Assembly: GCF_011806525.1 (NCBI RefSeq)
Contig: NZ_JAAVKI010000001.1
Location: 620,001 to 684,000, forward strand
Source of the DNA: Thalassospira sp. HF15
GTDB taxonomy: Bacteria; Pseudomonadota; Alphaproteobacteria; Rhodospirillales; Thalassospiraceae
Length of the DNA: 64,000 nt
Reading direction: 5' to 3'
Shown: positions 28,436 through 36,545 of the stretch, piece by piece
Layout of the letters: each line of letters opens with the position of its first letter
Position numbering within the stretch: position 1 is the stretch's first letter
Notes under the pieces: model-generated
Databases searched by the model: none
Seen by the model: only the letters and a program-made list of their open reading frames with translations
What the model was told of the DNA's origin: nothing
Program-made: the position numbers and the translations under genes

Positions 28436-29434
28436 ATGGACATTCGCAATGGCACCATAGAAGCCATTGGCCGCACCCCGCTTGTGAAGCTTAAAAAGGT
28501 TTCCGAGCTGACGGGCTGCACCATTCTTGGCAAGGCGGAATATGCAAACCCGGGCGGGTCGGTCAAGGACCGCGCTGCCCTTGCCATCATTCGCGATGCG
28601 GAAGCACGCGGTCTGTTGAAACCGGGCGGCGTCATTGTCGAAGGAACGGCCGGAAACACCGGCATCGGCCTTGCCACCGTTGGCAACGCACTTGGCTATC
28701 GCACGGTGATCGTCATTCCTGAAACCCAGAGCCAGGAAAAGAAAGACCTGCTGCGGCTTCTGGGTGCGGATCTGCGCGAAGTCCCTGCCGTCCCCTATCG
28801 CGATGAGAACAACTATGTGCACGTCTCTCGTCGTTTGGCGGAAGAACTGGCACAGTCCGAGCCGAATGGCGCCATCTGGGCCAACCAGTTCGACAATGTC
28901 GCCAACCGCCAGGGCCATATCGACACCACGGCCCCGGAAATCTGGGACCAGACTGATGGCACGGTTGATGGTTTCATCTGTGCGGTTGGGACCGGCGGCA
29001 CCCTTGCCGGTGTTTCCATGGGCCTCAAAGAGCGCAACAAAAACATCCAGATCGGTCTTGCCGATCCGATGGGGGCTGCCCTTTACAGCCATTACAAGTT
29101 TGGTGAGCTGAAATCCGAAGGCAGCTCGATCTCCGAGGGTATTGGTCAGGGTCGCATCACCGCCAACCTTGAAGGCGTTGACATCGACCACCCGTTCCAG
29201 ATTTCGGACGAGGAAATGCTGCCAATCGTCTTTGACCTGCTTAAGGAAGAAGGCCTTTGCATGGGCGGATCAACCGGCATTAACGTTGCTGGCGCAGTAC
29301 GCCTTGCGCGCGAACTTGGCCCTGGCAAAACCATTGTTACCATTCTTTGTGACCTTGGTACGCGTTATCAGAGCAAGCTCTGGAACCCCGCCTTCCTTCA
29401 GGAAAAAGGTCTGCCAACCCCTGATTGGCTCTAA
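28436..29434 (+). CDS. cysK: cysteine synthase A (O-acetylserine sulfhydrylase)
   Basis: The 332-residue PLP enzyme has the PLP Lys at K44 (NPGGSVKDRAA), a substrate loop EGTAGNTGIGLA and the PLP phosphate loop GTGGTLAG. It makes cysteine from O-acetylserine and sulfide. GGAG sits seven bases upstream of the ATG at 28436; an upstream in-frame codon at 28373 adds 21 unsupported residues. The substrate loop reads TAGNTG where classic CysK has TSGNTG, as in the subgroup that includes cystathionine beta-synthase-like enzymes, so exact substrate preference is open. A terminator follows. Confidence 0.87.
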   Translation: MDIRNGTIEAIGRTPLVKLKKVSELTGCTILGKAEYANPGGSVKDRAALAIIRDAEARGLLKPGGVIVEGTAGNTGIGLATVGNALGYRTVIVIPETQSQEKKDLLRLLGADLREVPAVPYRDENNYVHVSRRLAEELAQSEPNGAIWANQFDNVANRQGHIDTTAPEIWDQTDGTVDGFICAVGTGGTLAGVSMGLKERNKNIQIGLADPMGAALYSHYKFGELKSEGSSISEGIGQGRITANLEGVDIDHPFQISDEEMLPIVFDLLKEEGLCMGGSTGINVAGAVRLARELGPGKTIVTILCDLGTRYQSKLWNPAFLQEKGLPTPDWL

Positions 29435-29462
29435 GCTCTGCGCCAAAGGCCATATGAAATTT

Positions 29463-29494
29463 AAAACCCCCGTCCAGCTACTGGCGGGGGTTTT
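29463..29494. terminator. bidirectional terminator between cysK and the MFS gene
   Basis: AAAACCCCCG pairs with CGGGGGTTTT around a 12-base loop. It lies 29 bp after the cysK stop and 8 bp before the stop of the convergent MFS gene. Confidence 0.85.
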
Positions 29495-29501
29495 GTTTTG
29501 A

Positions 29502-30860
29502 TCAGGTTGCCTTGGCAATGCTGGCTTGTGATTGTCGTGCGACCTTTGCCACACGCCCCCAAAGGTAAAGCCCGCACAATAGCGCACAAAGCAAAAGCGA
29601 CCCGGCAAAACCCGCCACCGCGTTCCAGCCGCCCTGATCCCAGAACCAGCCACCGACCGATCCCATGATGCTTGACCCCAGATAATAAGCCAGCAGATAA
29701 AGCGACGATGCATGCCCTTTGGCCTCTTCGGCAAGCCGCCCAACCCAGCCACTGGCAATCGAATGGGCAACGAAAAAGCCACTGGTCAGAACAACAATCC
29801 CGCCGATGATCACCGACAGGCTGTCAGTGATGGTCAGCCCGACACCAAGCGCTGCCAACATCAGGCCTGCCACCAATACCGGACCACGCCCGATCCTGTC
29901 TGATAGCGCCCCTGCAATGGATGACGTTACCGATCCACACAGATAAACAACAAAGATCAGGCCGATCTGGCTTTGGGACAGGCTATAGGGCGCGTCCGAA
30001 AGCCGGAACCCGACATAGTTAAACACGGTGACAAAGCAGCCCATGGCAAAGGCACCGATCAGAAACACAAACGGCAAGCCGGCATGCCTCAGATGCCCGC
30101 CCCACGCGCGTAAGTGATAGCGCACCTGAAAACCTGGACGTCGCACAAAGTTACGCGACGCCGGCAACAGAACAGCAAAACCAACGGCTGCGACAAGGCC
30201 CAACGCCCCCATCGCCCCAAGGGCAAGGTGCCAGCCAAACAGATCGGTCAGAAAACCGATCACGACACGACCGCTCAGTCCGCCGATCGCCGTGCCACTG
30301 ATATAAATGCCCATCGCCATGCCGAGGCCCTTGGGATCTATTTCCTCTGCCAAATAGGCCATGGCGACCGCGGGAACACCACCCAGCATCAGGCCTTCAA
30401 GCGCGCGCACAACAAGAAACGCATGCCAATCGGACAGAAACGGTGCAATCAGGTTCAGGAGCGACGCGACACAGATAGAAACCAGCATCAATTGCTTACG
30501 CCCGGCAGCCTCGGAAACCGCACCTGCCAACAGAATGGCAAAGGCCAGAAACCCGGTCGTCAGCGACAATGCAAGCGAGCTTTCCGCTGGCCCAACCGCA
30601 TAGTGGCCAGCAAGTTGCGGCAGCAGCGGCTGCACGCAGTAAATCAGCGAAAAGGTCGCATAACCGGCCAGAAACAGTGCGATGCTGATACGGCGAAATG
30701 CGGCTGACCCCGGCTTGACCCAAACCGGGTCAGCAGACGCATTTGCGTTGGTGGACGCGAGCGGGCTTTGCGAACGTTTGGGCGGCGTTACATCAGATGA
30801 CGCCGCATCAGCAGCACTAACGGAATGTTGTTCTGGGTCAGAGCCCCGGGGAACAGACAT
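29502..30860 (-). CDS. MFS transporter, YnfM-like
   Basis: The 452-residue polytopic protein has about twelve membrane segments after a Ser/Ala-rich cytoplasmic N-terminus of about 55 residues. The MFS motif GAVSEAAGRKQLMLVS follows TM2, and GLMLGGVPAVAMAYLAEEI fits the YnfM family of drug/arabinose-type efflux permeases. The ATG at 30860 (MSVPRGSD) has GAGG six bases upstream. It is divergent from a LysR regulator, a common regulator-efflux pairing. The substrate is unknown. Confidence 0.83.
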   Translation of the reverse strand: MSVPRGSDPEQHSVSAADAASSDVTPPKRSQSPLASTNANASADPVWVKPGSAAFRRISIALFLAGYATFSLIYCVQPLLPQLAGHYAVGPAESSLALSLTTGFLAFAILLAGAVSEAAGRKQLMLVSICVASLLNLIAPFLSDWHAFLVVRALEGLMLGGVPAVAMAYLAEEIDPKGLGMAMGIYISGTAIGGLSGRVVIGFLTDLFGWHLALGAMGALGLVAAVGFAVLLPASRNFVRRPGFQVRYHLRAWGGHLRHAGLPFVFLIGAFAMGCFVTVFNYVGFRLSDAPYSLSQSQIGLIFVVYLCGSVTSSIAGALSDRIGRGPVLVAGLMLAALGVGLTITDSLSVIIGGIVVLTSGFFVAHSIASGWVGRLAEEAKGHASSLYLLAYYLGSSIMGSVGGWFWDQGGWNAVAGFAGSLLLCALLCGLYLWGRVAKVARQSQASIAKAT

Positions 30861-30947
30861 TTGCGACCTCGTTTGGAGCAGTTCAATCAATGATGCTTAT
30901 GATTGCATTGCCGCAACCATCCGTCCAATATATGGAAGTGTCTTTTG

Positions 30948-30968
30948 TGATATGTTTTGGATATATCA
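30948..30968. promoter_or_regulatory. candidate LysR operator TGATAT-N9-ATATCA
   Basis: A perfect 6-bp inverted repeat with AT-rich spacer lies immediately before the LysR start codon at 30972, in the divergent promoter shared with the MFS gene. Position and symmetry fit an autoregulatory LysR site. Confidence 0.4.
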
Positions 30969-30971
30969 AAT

Positions 30972-31877
30972 ATGGAACTGCGCCATATCCGTTACTTCCT
31001 TGCCGTCGCCCATGAGGGGAATTTTACCCGTGCAGCTGCGCGCGTTGGCATCGGCCAGCCGCCGCTCAGTCAGCAAATCCGTGATCTGGAAAATGAAATC
31101 GGCACCGCCCTTTTTCATCGTGTCCCCCATGGCGCAGAACTGACAGAGGCAGGCACAGCGTTTCTCGAGGTCGTTGCACAGTTCCCCGATGTGGCAGAGC
31201 GCGCCATTCGTGCGGCCCAACGTGCCGGGCGCGGTGAAGTCGGATCCATCCGGGTGGGATTCACGGCGTCTGCCGCATTCAGCCCGTCTGTGCCGCGCGT
31301 GTTTCGTGACTTCCGGCGCAGTTACCCCGGCGTTGAAATGACACTTGAAGAAGCCAACTCCGCCCAGCTTGTCGCGGGTCTCCGCGATGAACGCCTTGAT
31401 GCGGTGTTTTTGCGTCAGGATGCAATTACGGGCGACGGCATCCGACTGCATGTGATTTCAAGCGAACCGATGGTGCTGGTCCTCCCATCTGGTCACCCGG
31501 CGGCTCAACGCGATAAGGTCGCGCTGTCCGAACTTCGTGATGAGGCCCTGATCCTGACCCCGCGTGCTGTCGGCCCGACCCATTACGACAAGGTCGTCAC
31601 GGCCTGCCGTGATGCAGGGTTTGAACCACAAATGGGCCAGATTGCCCCGCAGCTGGGATCGGTGATCAATTTCGTTGCCGCCGAGCTTGGTTTTTCCCTG
31701 GTCCCCGAGCCGATGACACAGCTCCAGGCAAAGGGCGTCGCTTATCGCGAAATCGCGGGCGACGTTCCAATCGCGCAACTCTCGCTGGCCTATCGCAGCA
31801 ATGACATCTCAGCGACATTGCGTAATTTTGTCAGCCGGACTCTTGCCACCCACCGAAAGCCCTGCATCGATGAATAG
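30972..31877 (+). CDS. LysR-family transcription regulator
   Basis: The 301-residue protein starts MELRHIRYFLAVAHEGNFTRAAARV with the winged helix-turn-helix (about 1-60), a linker helix, and a type 2 periplasmic-binding-like effector domain (about 88-295; GEVGSIRVGFTASAAF). The N-terminal block is close to the BenM/CatM group that responds to small aromatic or dicarboxylic acids, though effector residues cannot be assigned. It probably controls the divergent MFS gene. Confidence 0.9.
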   Translation: MELRHIRYFLAVAHEGNFTRAAARVGIGQPPLSQQIRDLENEIGTALFHRVPHGAELTEAGTAFLEVVAQFPDVAERAIRAAQRAGRGEVGSIRVGFTASAAFSPSVPRVFRDFRRSYPGVEMTLEEANSAQLVAGLRDERLDAVFLRQDAITGDGIRLHVISSEPMVLVLPSGHPAAQRDKVALSELRDEALILTPRAVGPTHYDKVVTACRDAGFEPQMGQIAPQLGSVINFVAAELGFSLVPEPMTQLQAKGVAYREIAGDVPIAQLSLAYRSNDISATLRNFVSRTLATHRKPCIDE

Positions 31878-31897
31878 GTGAATAGACATTTTATAAT

Positions 31898-32416
31898 TCA
31901 GATACTTGCGATCCGATCCCGAACAAACCTGACAAGTATATCAGACGACACATCAAGCGATTGCAACGCCGTATCAATCACCAGATCCGCGTCCGGCCAG
32001 GGGTGATATTCCCGATCACAGACCTTTTGCCAGTCGGGAAGTTTCAAGTTCTCGATATCGCCCTGGCGGGTTTCAACGCGGTGACGATGCTGATCACGAT
32101 CAGAACAAATGAGTTCAATTTGTACAAAGGGTTTATCGGCAATATTTGCGGCCTCACGCCATGCGGCACGGGAAATTTCAATCGGATTGACCGAATCCCC
32201 GATCACAAGGTTCCCAAGGCGCAGATTATCCATTGCAACCCGGTTCGCAACGACATACCCAACCGGCCCCATGTCATCCGTTGGCACAACGCCGCAGTCA
32301 AGTACTGCCTGCTCTATCGTATCAATCCTTAGATGGATCGCGCCGAGTTTCCGGGCCGCCAATCTGGCAACCGACGTTTTGCCGACACCCGGTAATCCAC
32401 CAAGAATAATCAACAT
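31898..32416 (-). CDS. P-loop kinase-like AAA protein
   Basis: The 172-residue protein starts MLIILGGLPGVGKTSVARLAARKLG, a Walker A (GLPGVGKT) of the small-molecule kinase/zeta-toxin-like P-loop group, followed by HLRIDTIEQAVLD, a likely substrate Asp/lid region. It contains RVETRQGDIENLKLPDWQKV, seen in chloramphenicol phosphotransferase-like kinases. The ATG at 32416 has GGAG upstream; a longer frame from 32485 is unsupported. Function is ATP-dependent phosphorylation of an unknown small substrate. It is convergent with the LysR gene. Confidence 0.72.
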   Translation of the reverse strand: MLIILGGLPGVGKTSVARLAARKLGAIHLRIDTIEQAVLDCGVVPTDDMGPVGYVVANRVAMDNLRLGNLVIGDSVNPIEISRAAWREAANIADKPFVQIELICSDRDQHRHRVETRQGDIENLKLPDWQKVCDREYHPWPDADLVIDTALQSLDVSSDILVRFVRDRIASI

Positions 32417-32568
32417 TATCAATGCTCCAAGATTGGGCCCCCATATGAACACTCCGGTTGGGGACTGGCAAGACTGTGATTTCAAGCTAGATTAATCCCA
32501 ACTGTGAAATCAGGCGTGCCGCAGAACTTTTATGTCTGCGATGTCTGCGCCAAACCGAAAGTCTGGCC

Positions 32569-33588
32569 ATGCTAAGATATTCTCTTCTTGATCTTTGCCC
32601 GGTAAATGCGGGCGAACATCCCTCTGATGCATTGCGCAACACACTTGCACTCGCCCAACATGCCGAAAAGCTTGGTTATCATCGCTACTGGCTGGCCGAG
32701 CATCATAATATGCCGGGCATTGCCAGTGCTGCGACGTCTGTGGTCATGGCCCATGTCGCAGCCGGCACCGAAACCATCCGGGTTGGTTCAGGTGGCGTCA
32801 TGCTGCCCAATCATGCGCCGCTGGTGATTGCCGAACAGTTCGGCACCCTTGATGCCCTTCATCCCGGCCGCATCGATCTGGGCATCGGACGCGCGCCGGG
32901 AACAGATCAGCGCACAGCAGCCGCCCTTCGCCGCGACATGCACGGATCCGAGGAACGCTTTATTCAGGACGTCTTGCAGGTTCAGGCATTCCTTGCCCCG
33001 CTGGAAGGCAACCCACCAATTCGGGCCGTTCCGGGCTATGGATCACAAGTTCCGATGTGGCTTCTGGGCAGCAGTCTGTTTTCAGCTGATCTTGCTGCAC
33101 GTCTTGGCTTACCCTTTGCCTTTGCCTCGCACTTCGCCCCGGATATGCTGATGGATGCGCTTTCGCTTTATCGCAGCCGCTTTGAACCCAGTGAGCAACT
33201 CGACAAACCCTATGCGATTGCCGCCATGGGCTTCTTTGCCGCTGACACCGACGAGGAAGGCGAATATCTGGCAACATCAATGCAGCAGCAGTTCCTCAAC
33301 CTTCGGCGCGGGACACCGGGCCAGTTGCCCAAACCGGTCAAGGATATGAATGAAATCTGGAACCGCGTCGAAAAGGCCGGGGTTGATCATGCCATGCGCT
33401 ATGCCGCCATCGGCGGGCGCGACACGGTACGCCAAAAGCTTCGCGAGTTTGCCTATATGACCAAGGCGGACGAGATCATGGTCACCGCCAACATCTATGA
33501 TCAGGCTGCACGCCTGAAATCCTTTGAAATTGCTGCCGACCTGTTTTCCGAAATGAACGAAAAGGCTGAGAACAAAGACTGCGCCTAA
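32569..33588 (+). CDS. LLM-class flavin-dependent oxidoreductase
   Basis: The 339-residue protein is a luciferase-like TIM barrel: [73 protein letters not shown]. It should bind FMN(H2) and oxidise an unknown organic substrate with a flavin reductase partner, none of which is adjacent. It belongs to the YhbW-like group common in proteobacteria. A rho-independent-like hairpin follows the stop. Confidence 0.85.
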   Translation: MLRYSLLDLCPVNAGEHPSDALRNTLALAQHAEKLGYHRYWLAEHHNMPGIASAATSVVMAHVAAGTETIRVGSGGVMLPNHAPLVIAEQFGTLDALHPGRIDLGIGRAPGTDQRTAAALRRDMHGSEERFIQDVLQVQAFLAPLEGNPPIRAVPGYGSQVPMWLLGSSLFSADLAARLGLPFAFASHFAPDMLMDALSLYRSRFEPSEQLDKPYAIAAMGFFAADTDEEGEYLATSMQQQFLNLRRGTPGQLPKPVKDMNEIWNRVEKAGVDHAMRYAAIGGRDTVRQKLREFAYMTKADEIMVTANIYDQAARLKSFEIAADLFSEMNEKAENKDCA

Positions 33589-33613
33589 GGCCGACGGGCA
33601 ACTCATTTTCCAC

Positions 33614-33644
33614 AAATGCCGGGCTCCACGTGAATCCGGCATTT
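33614..33644 (+). terminator. hairpin after the LLM gene
   Basis: AAATGCCGG (33614-33622) pairs with CCGGCATTT (33636-33644), 26 bp past the stop. The downstream T content is modest, so termination is likely but weaker than at other sites here. Confidence 0.55.
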
Positions 33645-33769
33645 GCATTTCATCATACGAAATACCAGAACACACCACTTGCGCTTGCATCATAGCTCGG
33701 ACAATATGCGCGACCCGTTGAGACTTTCGACGATAGCCCCACGTTTCAAAAGGTTATGGTGCGCTCTTC

Positions 33770-35344
33770 ATGACCGACTTCCTGCTGGCAGCACTGCCAA
33801 TCGCGACCATTCTGTTTCTGATGATCAAGGCCAACTGGGGCGCTGCGCGTGCCGGTGCAGCAGCATGGTTTGTTACCGTCATCCTGGCTGTGTTCTTCTT
33901 TGGCGCACCGACTGACATGTTGATCATCGCCCAGGCCAAGGGCGTGATGCTTGCGCTTTACATCCTTTATATCGTCTGGGCCGCACTAATCTTGTATTTC
34001 GCGGCCGAGGAAGCCGGCGCTATCAAGACCATCGGGCGCGCCATACGGTCGCTGACCGATGATCGCCCGTTACAGCTTTTGATACTGGGCTATGTTTTTG
34101 CCAGCTTCCTTCAGGGCGTTGCCGGATTTGGCGTGCCGATTGCTGTTGTCGCGCCGCTTTTGCTTGGCATGGGTTTCTCCCCGGTATTGGCGGTCGCTGC
34201 CCCGATGATCGGGCATAGCTGGTCGGTTTTGTTTGGCAATATGGCGACCTCGTTCGAAGCGCTTATTGGTGTCACCGGCATTCCGGGCACCGAACTGACC
34301 CATTATTCGGCCATTCTTCTTGGACTGTCGGGCTTTATGTGCGGGGCAGCTGTTTTGTGGCTTGATGGCGGGTTCCGCACCATTCGACGTCGCATTGTGC
34401 CGCTGGTTCTCATTTCCGGCGTCATGGGGGTGGTGCAGTATGTCATGGCCAATTACGGCGTCTGGACTTTGGGGGGCCTGACAGCCGGGATTGCAGGACT
34501 TGTGACCTCGATCATCGTGACCCGGTTCTGGAAACCCCATCCCGATGATGTGGCCGAGCAGGTTACTGATGATCATCACCACATGCCCCTGATTGAGGCA
34601 TTGACCCCTTATCTGGTATTCATCGTGCTGGTCACGCTGGCAACCTTTGTGCCCGCAATCGAAATGCTTTTGGGTAAAATCCGCTTCACGCTGGATTTCC
34701 CGGAAACCGCGACCGCAACCGGTTGGGTGATCGAGGCCGAAAGTGCCAAGGCGATTGCCATCTTTGGCCATCCGGGCGCGCTGTTGCTTTATACCGCTGC
34801 CATCAGCTTTACCTTCTTCAAGCTGCGCGGTCATTACGACGACGGGATTGGCAAACGTATCTGGCAACGCACGCTCAAAAGTGGCCTTCCGACCAGCATC
34901 GGCATGGTGCCGGTGATCGGGCTTGCCATCATCATGGACCACGCGGGCATGACCTATGCCCTGGCTGAAGGCGGTGCTGCGGTCTTTTCCGGGGCCTTTG
35001 CCGTTGCTTATCCGGTGATTTCACCTGCCATCGGCGCGCTTGGTGCTTTTATGACCGGCAGCACAAACAATTCCAACGTTGTCTTTGGGATGTTCCAGCG
35101 CCACACGGCTGAGCTTTCCGGCCTGTCGACCGCCCTTGTTCTGGCGGCACAGGCGACGGGTGCGTCCCTTGGCAGCATGCTGGCCCCGTCAAAAATTCTG
35201 GTTGGTTGTTCAACGGTTGGACTTTCCGGCAAGGAAGGACCAGTCTTGTCAGTGGTGCTAAAAACCGGTGTCATCCTGACCGCACTTTGCGGCTTCATGG
35301 CGCTGGGCATACTTCTGATCACGACGATGAACGGAGGTGCTTAA
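33770..35344 (+). CDS. lldP: L-lactate permease
   Basis: The 524-residue polytopic protein has about twelve to fourteen membrane segments and LldP/GlcA family signatures: FLQGVAGFGVPIAVVAPLLLGMGFSP, GHSWSVLFGNMATSF and FMTGSTNNSNVVFG. It imports lactate (and possibly glycolate) with protons. No lactate dehydrogenase gene or LldR regulator is adjacent. Its last codons contain GGAGGT, which serves the next small gene. Confidence 0.85.
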   Translation: MTDFLLAALPIATILFLMIKANWGAARAGAAAWFVTVILAVFFFGAPTDMLIIAQAKGVMLALYILYIVWAALILYFAAEEAGAIKTIGRAIRSLTDDRPLQLLILGYVFASFLQGVAGFGVPIAVVAPLLLGMGFSPVLAVAAPMIGHSWSVLFGNMATSFEALIGVTGIPGTELTHYSAILLGLSGFMCGAAVLWLDGGFRTIRRRIVPLVLISGVMGVVQYVMANYGVWTLGGLTAGIAGLVTSIIVTRFWKPHPDDVAEQVTDDHHHMPLIEALTPYLVFIVLVTLATFVPAIEMLLGKIRFTLDFPETATATGWVIEAESAKAIAIFGHPGALLLYTAAISFTFFKLRGHYDDGIGKRIWQRTLKSGLPTSIGMVPVIGLAIIMDHAGMTYALAEGGAAVFSGAFAVAYPVISPAIGALGAFMTGSTNNSNVVFGMFQRHTAELSGLSTALVLAAQATGASLGSMLAPSKILVGCSTVGLSGKEGPVLSVVLKTGVILTALCGFMALGILLITTMNGGA

Positions 35345-35345
35345 A

Positions 35346-35504
35346 ATGAAACAGAAACTGTTTAATCCGGTCTTCCTCGTCCTGACATCAATCATCCTGC
35401 CGATTGCCGCTTTTGAGGCGCTTGTCACAGACAACATCGCTGCAAGCGACATCCTGTTTGCCCTGTTCTGTGCGATTATGGCGCTGATTGTCGTGCGCAA
35501 ATAA
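35346..35504 (+). CDS. small two-helix membrane protein behind lldP
   Basis: This 52-residue ORF starts 1 bp after the lldP stop. It has an excellent ribosome-binding site (GGAGGT at 35333-35338, seven bases before the ATG). The product begins MKQKLFNPVFLVLTSIILPIA and ends with FALFCAIMALIVVRK, giving two hydrophobic helices joined by a short acidic loop. No family is recognised. Position and translation signal suggest a small accessory subunit or stabiliser of the permease. Confidence 0.7.
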   Translation: MKQKLFNPVFLVLTSIILPIAAFEALVTDNIAASDILFALFCAIMALIVVRK

Positions 35505-35533
35505 AAAGCCCGCCGACCAAACGGGCGACGGGC
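35503..35533 (-). terminator. minus-strand terminator after the LysE gene
   Basis: On the minus strand GCCCGTCG pairs with CGGCGGGC (one G-U pair) around a 10-base loop and is followed by five T. It ends the LysE transcript and overlaps the stop of the small lldP-linked ORF. Confidence 0.75.
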
Positions 35534-35556
35534 ACATAACGAATACATTGAACACT

Positions 35557-36189
35557 CTATGGGCGAAGGGCGGCCAGTTTGACGCCAAAGGCAATAAAGA
35601 CCGCACCGGTGGTCGCCTTAAGCGCGCGTTGAAAACGGCCACTCCCGGCAAAGCGTGTCAGTCGCGCCAACAACATGACCATGGCGACGAACCAGATAAT
35701 GTTCATCGCCGCATGCAAGCACACCAGCATAAAGGCCGAGATCACCGCCCCCTCACCCACCGGGATGAATTGCGGGAAGGCCGCGAGATAAAAAATCGAG
35801 ACTTTCGGGTTCAGCGCATTGGTCAAAAAACCCTCGCCATAGGCCTTTATAAGGGTTCGCTTGCGCTTTGCCGGTGACACTTCAGCAGCCGCTCTGCCGC
35901 CGCGCCAAGCATCGCGCAATGCCTTGAACCCGACCCAGCACAAATAGGCCGCACCGAGAAACTTGACGACCATGAAGGCCTGTGCCGATTGCACAAGGAT
36001 GACCGAAATACCAAGGATCGACAAAGTCCCGTGCAGGTAAAAAGCGCTGACAAAACCCGCAACATTCGCGAAACCTGCTGCACGTCCGGACGTCGGGACA
36101 GTCTTGGCAATCAAAACACCATTTGGGCCCGGCGACATCACCAGCAGCGACGTAACAAGCGCGAACGTTAAAACCTGCGTCCAATCCAT
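35557..36189 (-). CDS. LysE-family amino acid exporter
   Basis: The 210-residue protein has about six membrane helices and the LysE/RhtB signature MSPGPNGVLIAKTVPTSGRAAGFANVAG near the N-terminus, FLGAAYLCWVGFKALRDAW, and NALNPKVSIFYLAAFPQF. It should export an amino acid or related compound. It is convergent with lldP and has its own terminator. Substrate unknown. Confidence 0.87.
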   Translation of the reverse strand: MDWTQVLTFALVTSLLVMSPGPNGVLIAKTVPTSGRAAGFANVAGFVSAFYLHGTLSILGISVILVQSAQAFMVVKFLGAAYLCWVGFKALRDAWRGGRAAAEVSPAKRKRTLIKAYGEGFLTNALNPKVSIFYLAAFPQFIPVGEGAVISAFMLVCLHAAMNIIWFVAMVMLLARLTRFAGSGRFQRALKATTGAVFIAFGVKLAALRP

Positions 36190-36545
36190 GAGGCGGTCCC
36201 TTTTTGTCGGTCAGATGGTGCGCATTGCTTGATGGCGTTTTGCACTCTTAATCCACTATATCCCGCCTTCATAAACCGACAAGCAAATCATTGTACCGCA
36301 ACATTAACCTGACCAGGTTCGCTTAATTTTCCCTGGCCGCAACAATGATAATTTTTGAAAAATTGATAAGGAATAGAAGTGGCCGCCAGGATCACGCGCC
36401 ACTACGGTCGTTCCCATAAAAATCGACATGGCCAAAAGCCATGCAGATATGGGGCACGATACCCCCACGAGCAAAATCTTCTGATGTCTTGGCAATGTGT
36501 CAGCGCTCTGCTGACGCACTGTGAGCCCTGCTGACCAGGTTAAAA
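36190..36545. other. 356-bp gap upstream of the autotransporter
   Basis: No gene is visible. The stretch holds an AT-rich patch with AATTTTTGAAAAATT (36349-36363), a perfect inverted repeat GTCAGC-GCTCT-GCTGAC (36499-36515) 31 bp before the autotransporter ATG, and two copies of TGACCAGGTT (36310-36319 and 36532-36541). It is probably the promoter and leader of the autotransporter gene. Confidence 0.45.

Noticed and set aside
34070-34942. 290-codon minus-strand reading frame
   Set aside because: It is antisense to lldP and rich in His/Gln/Arg without any family pattern.
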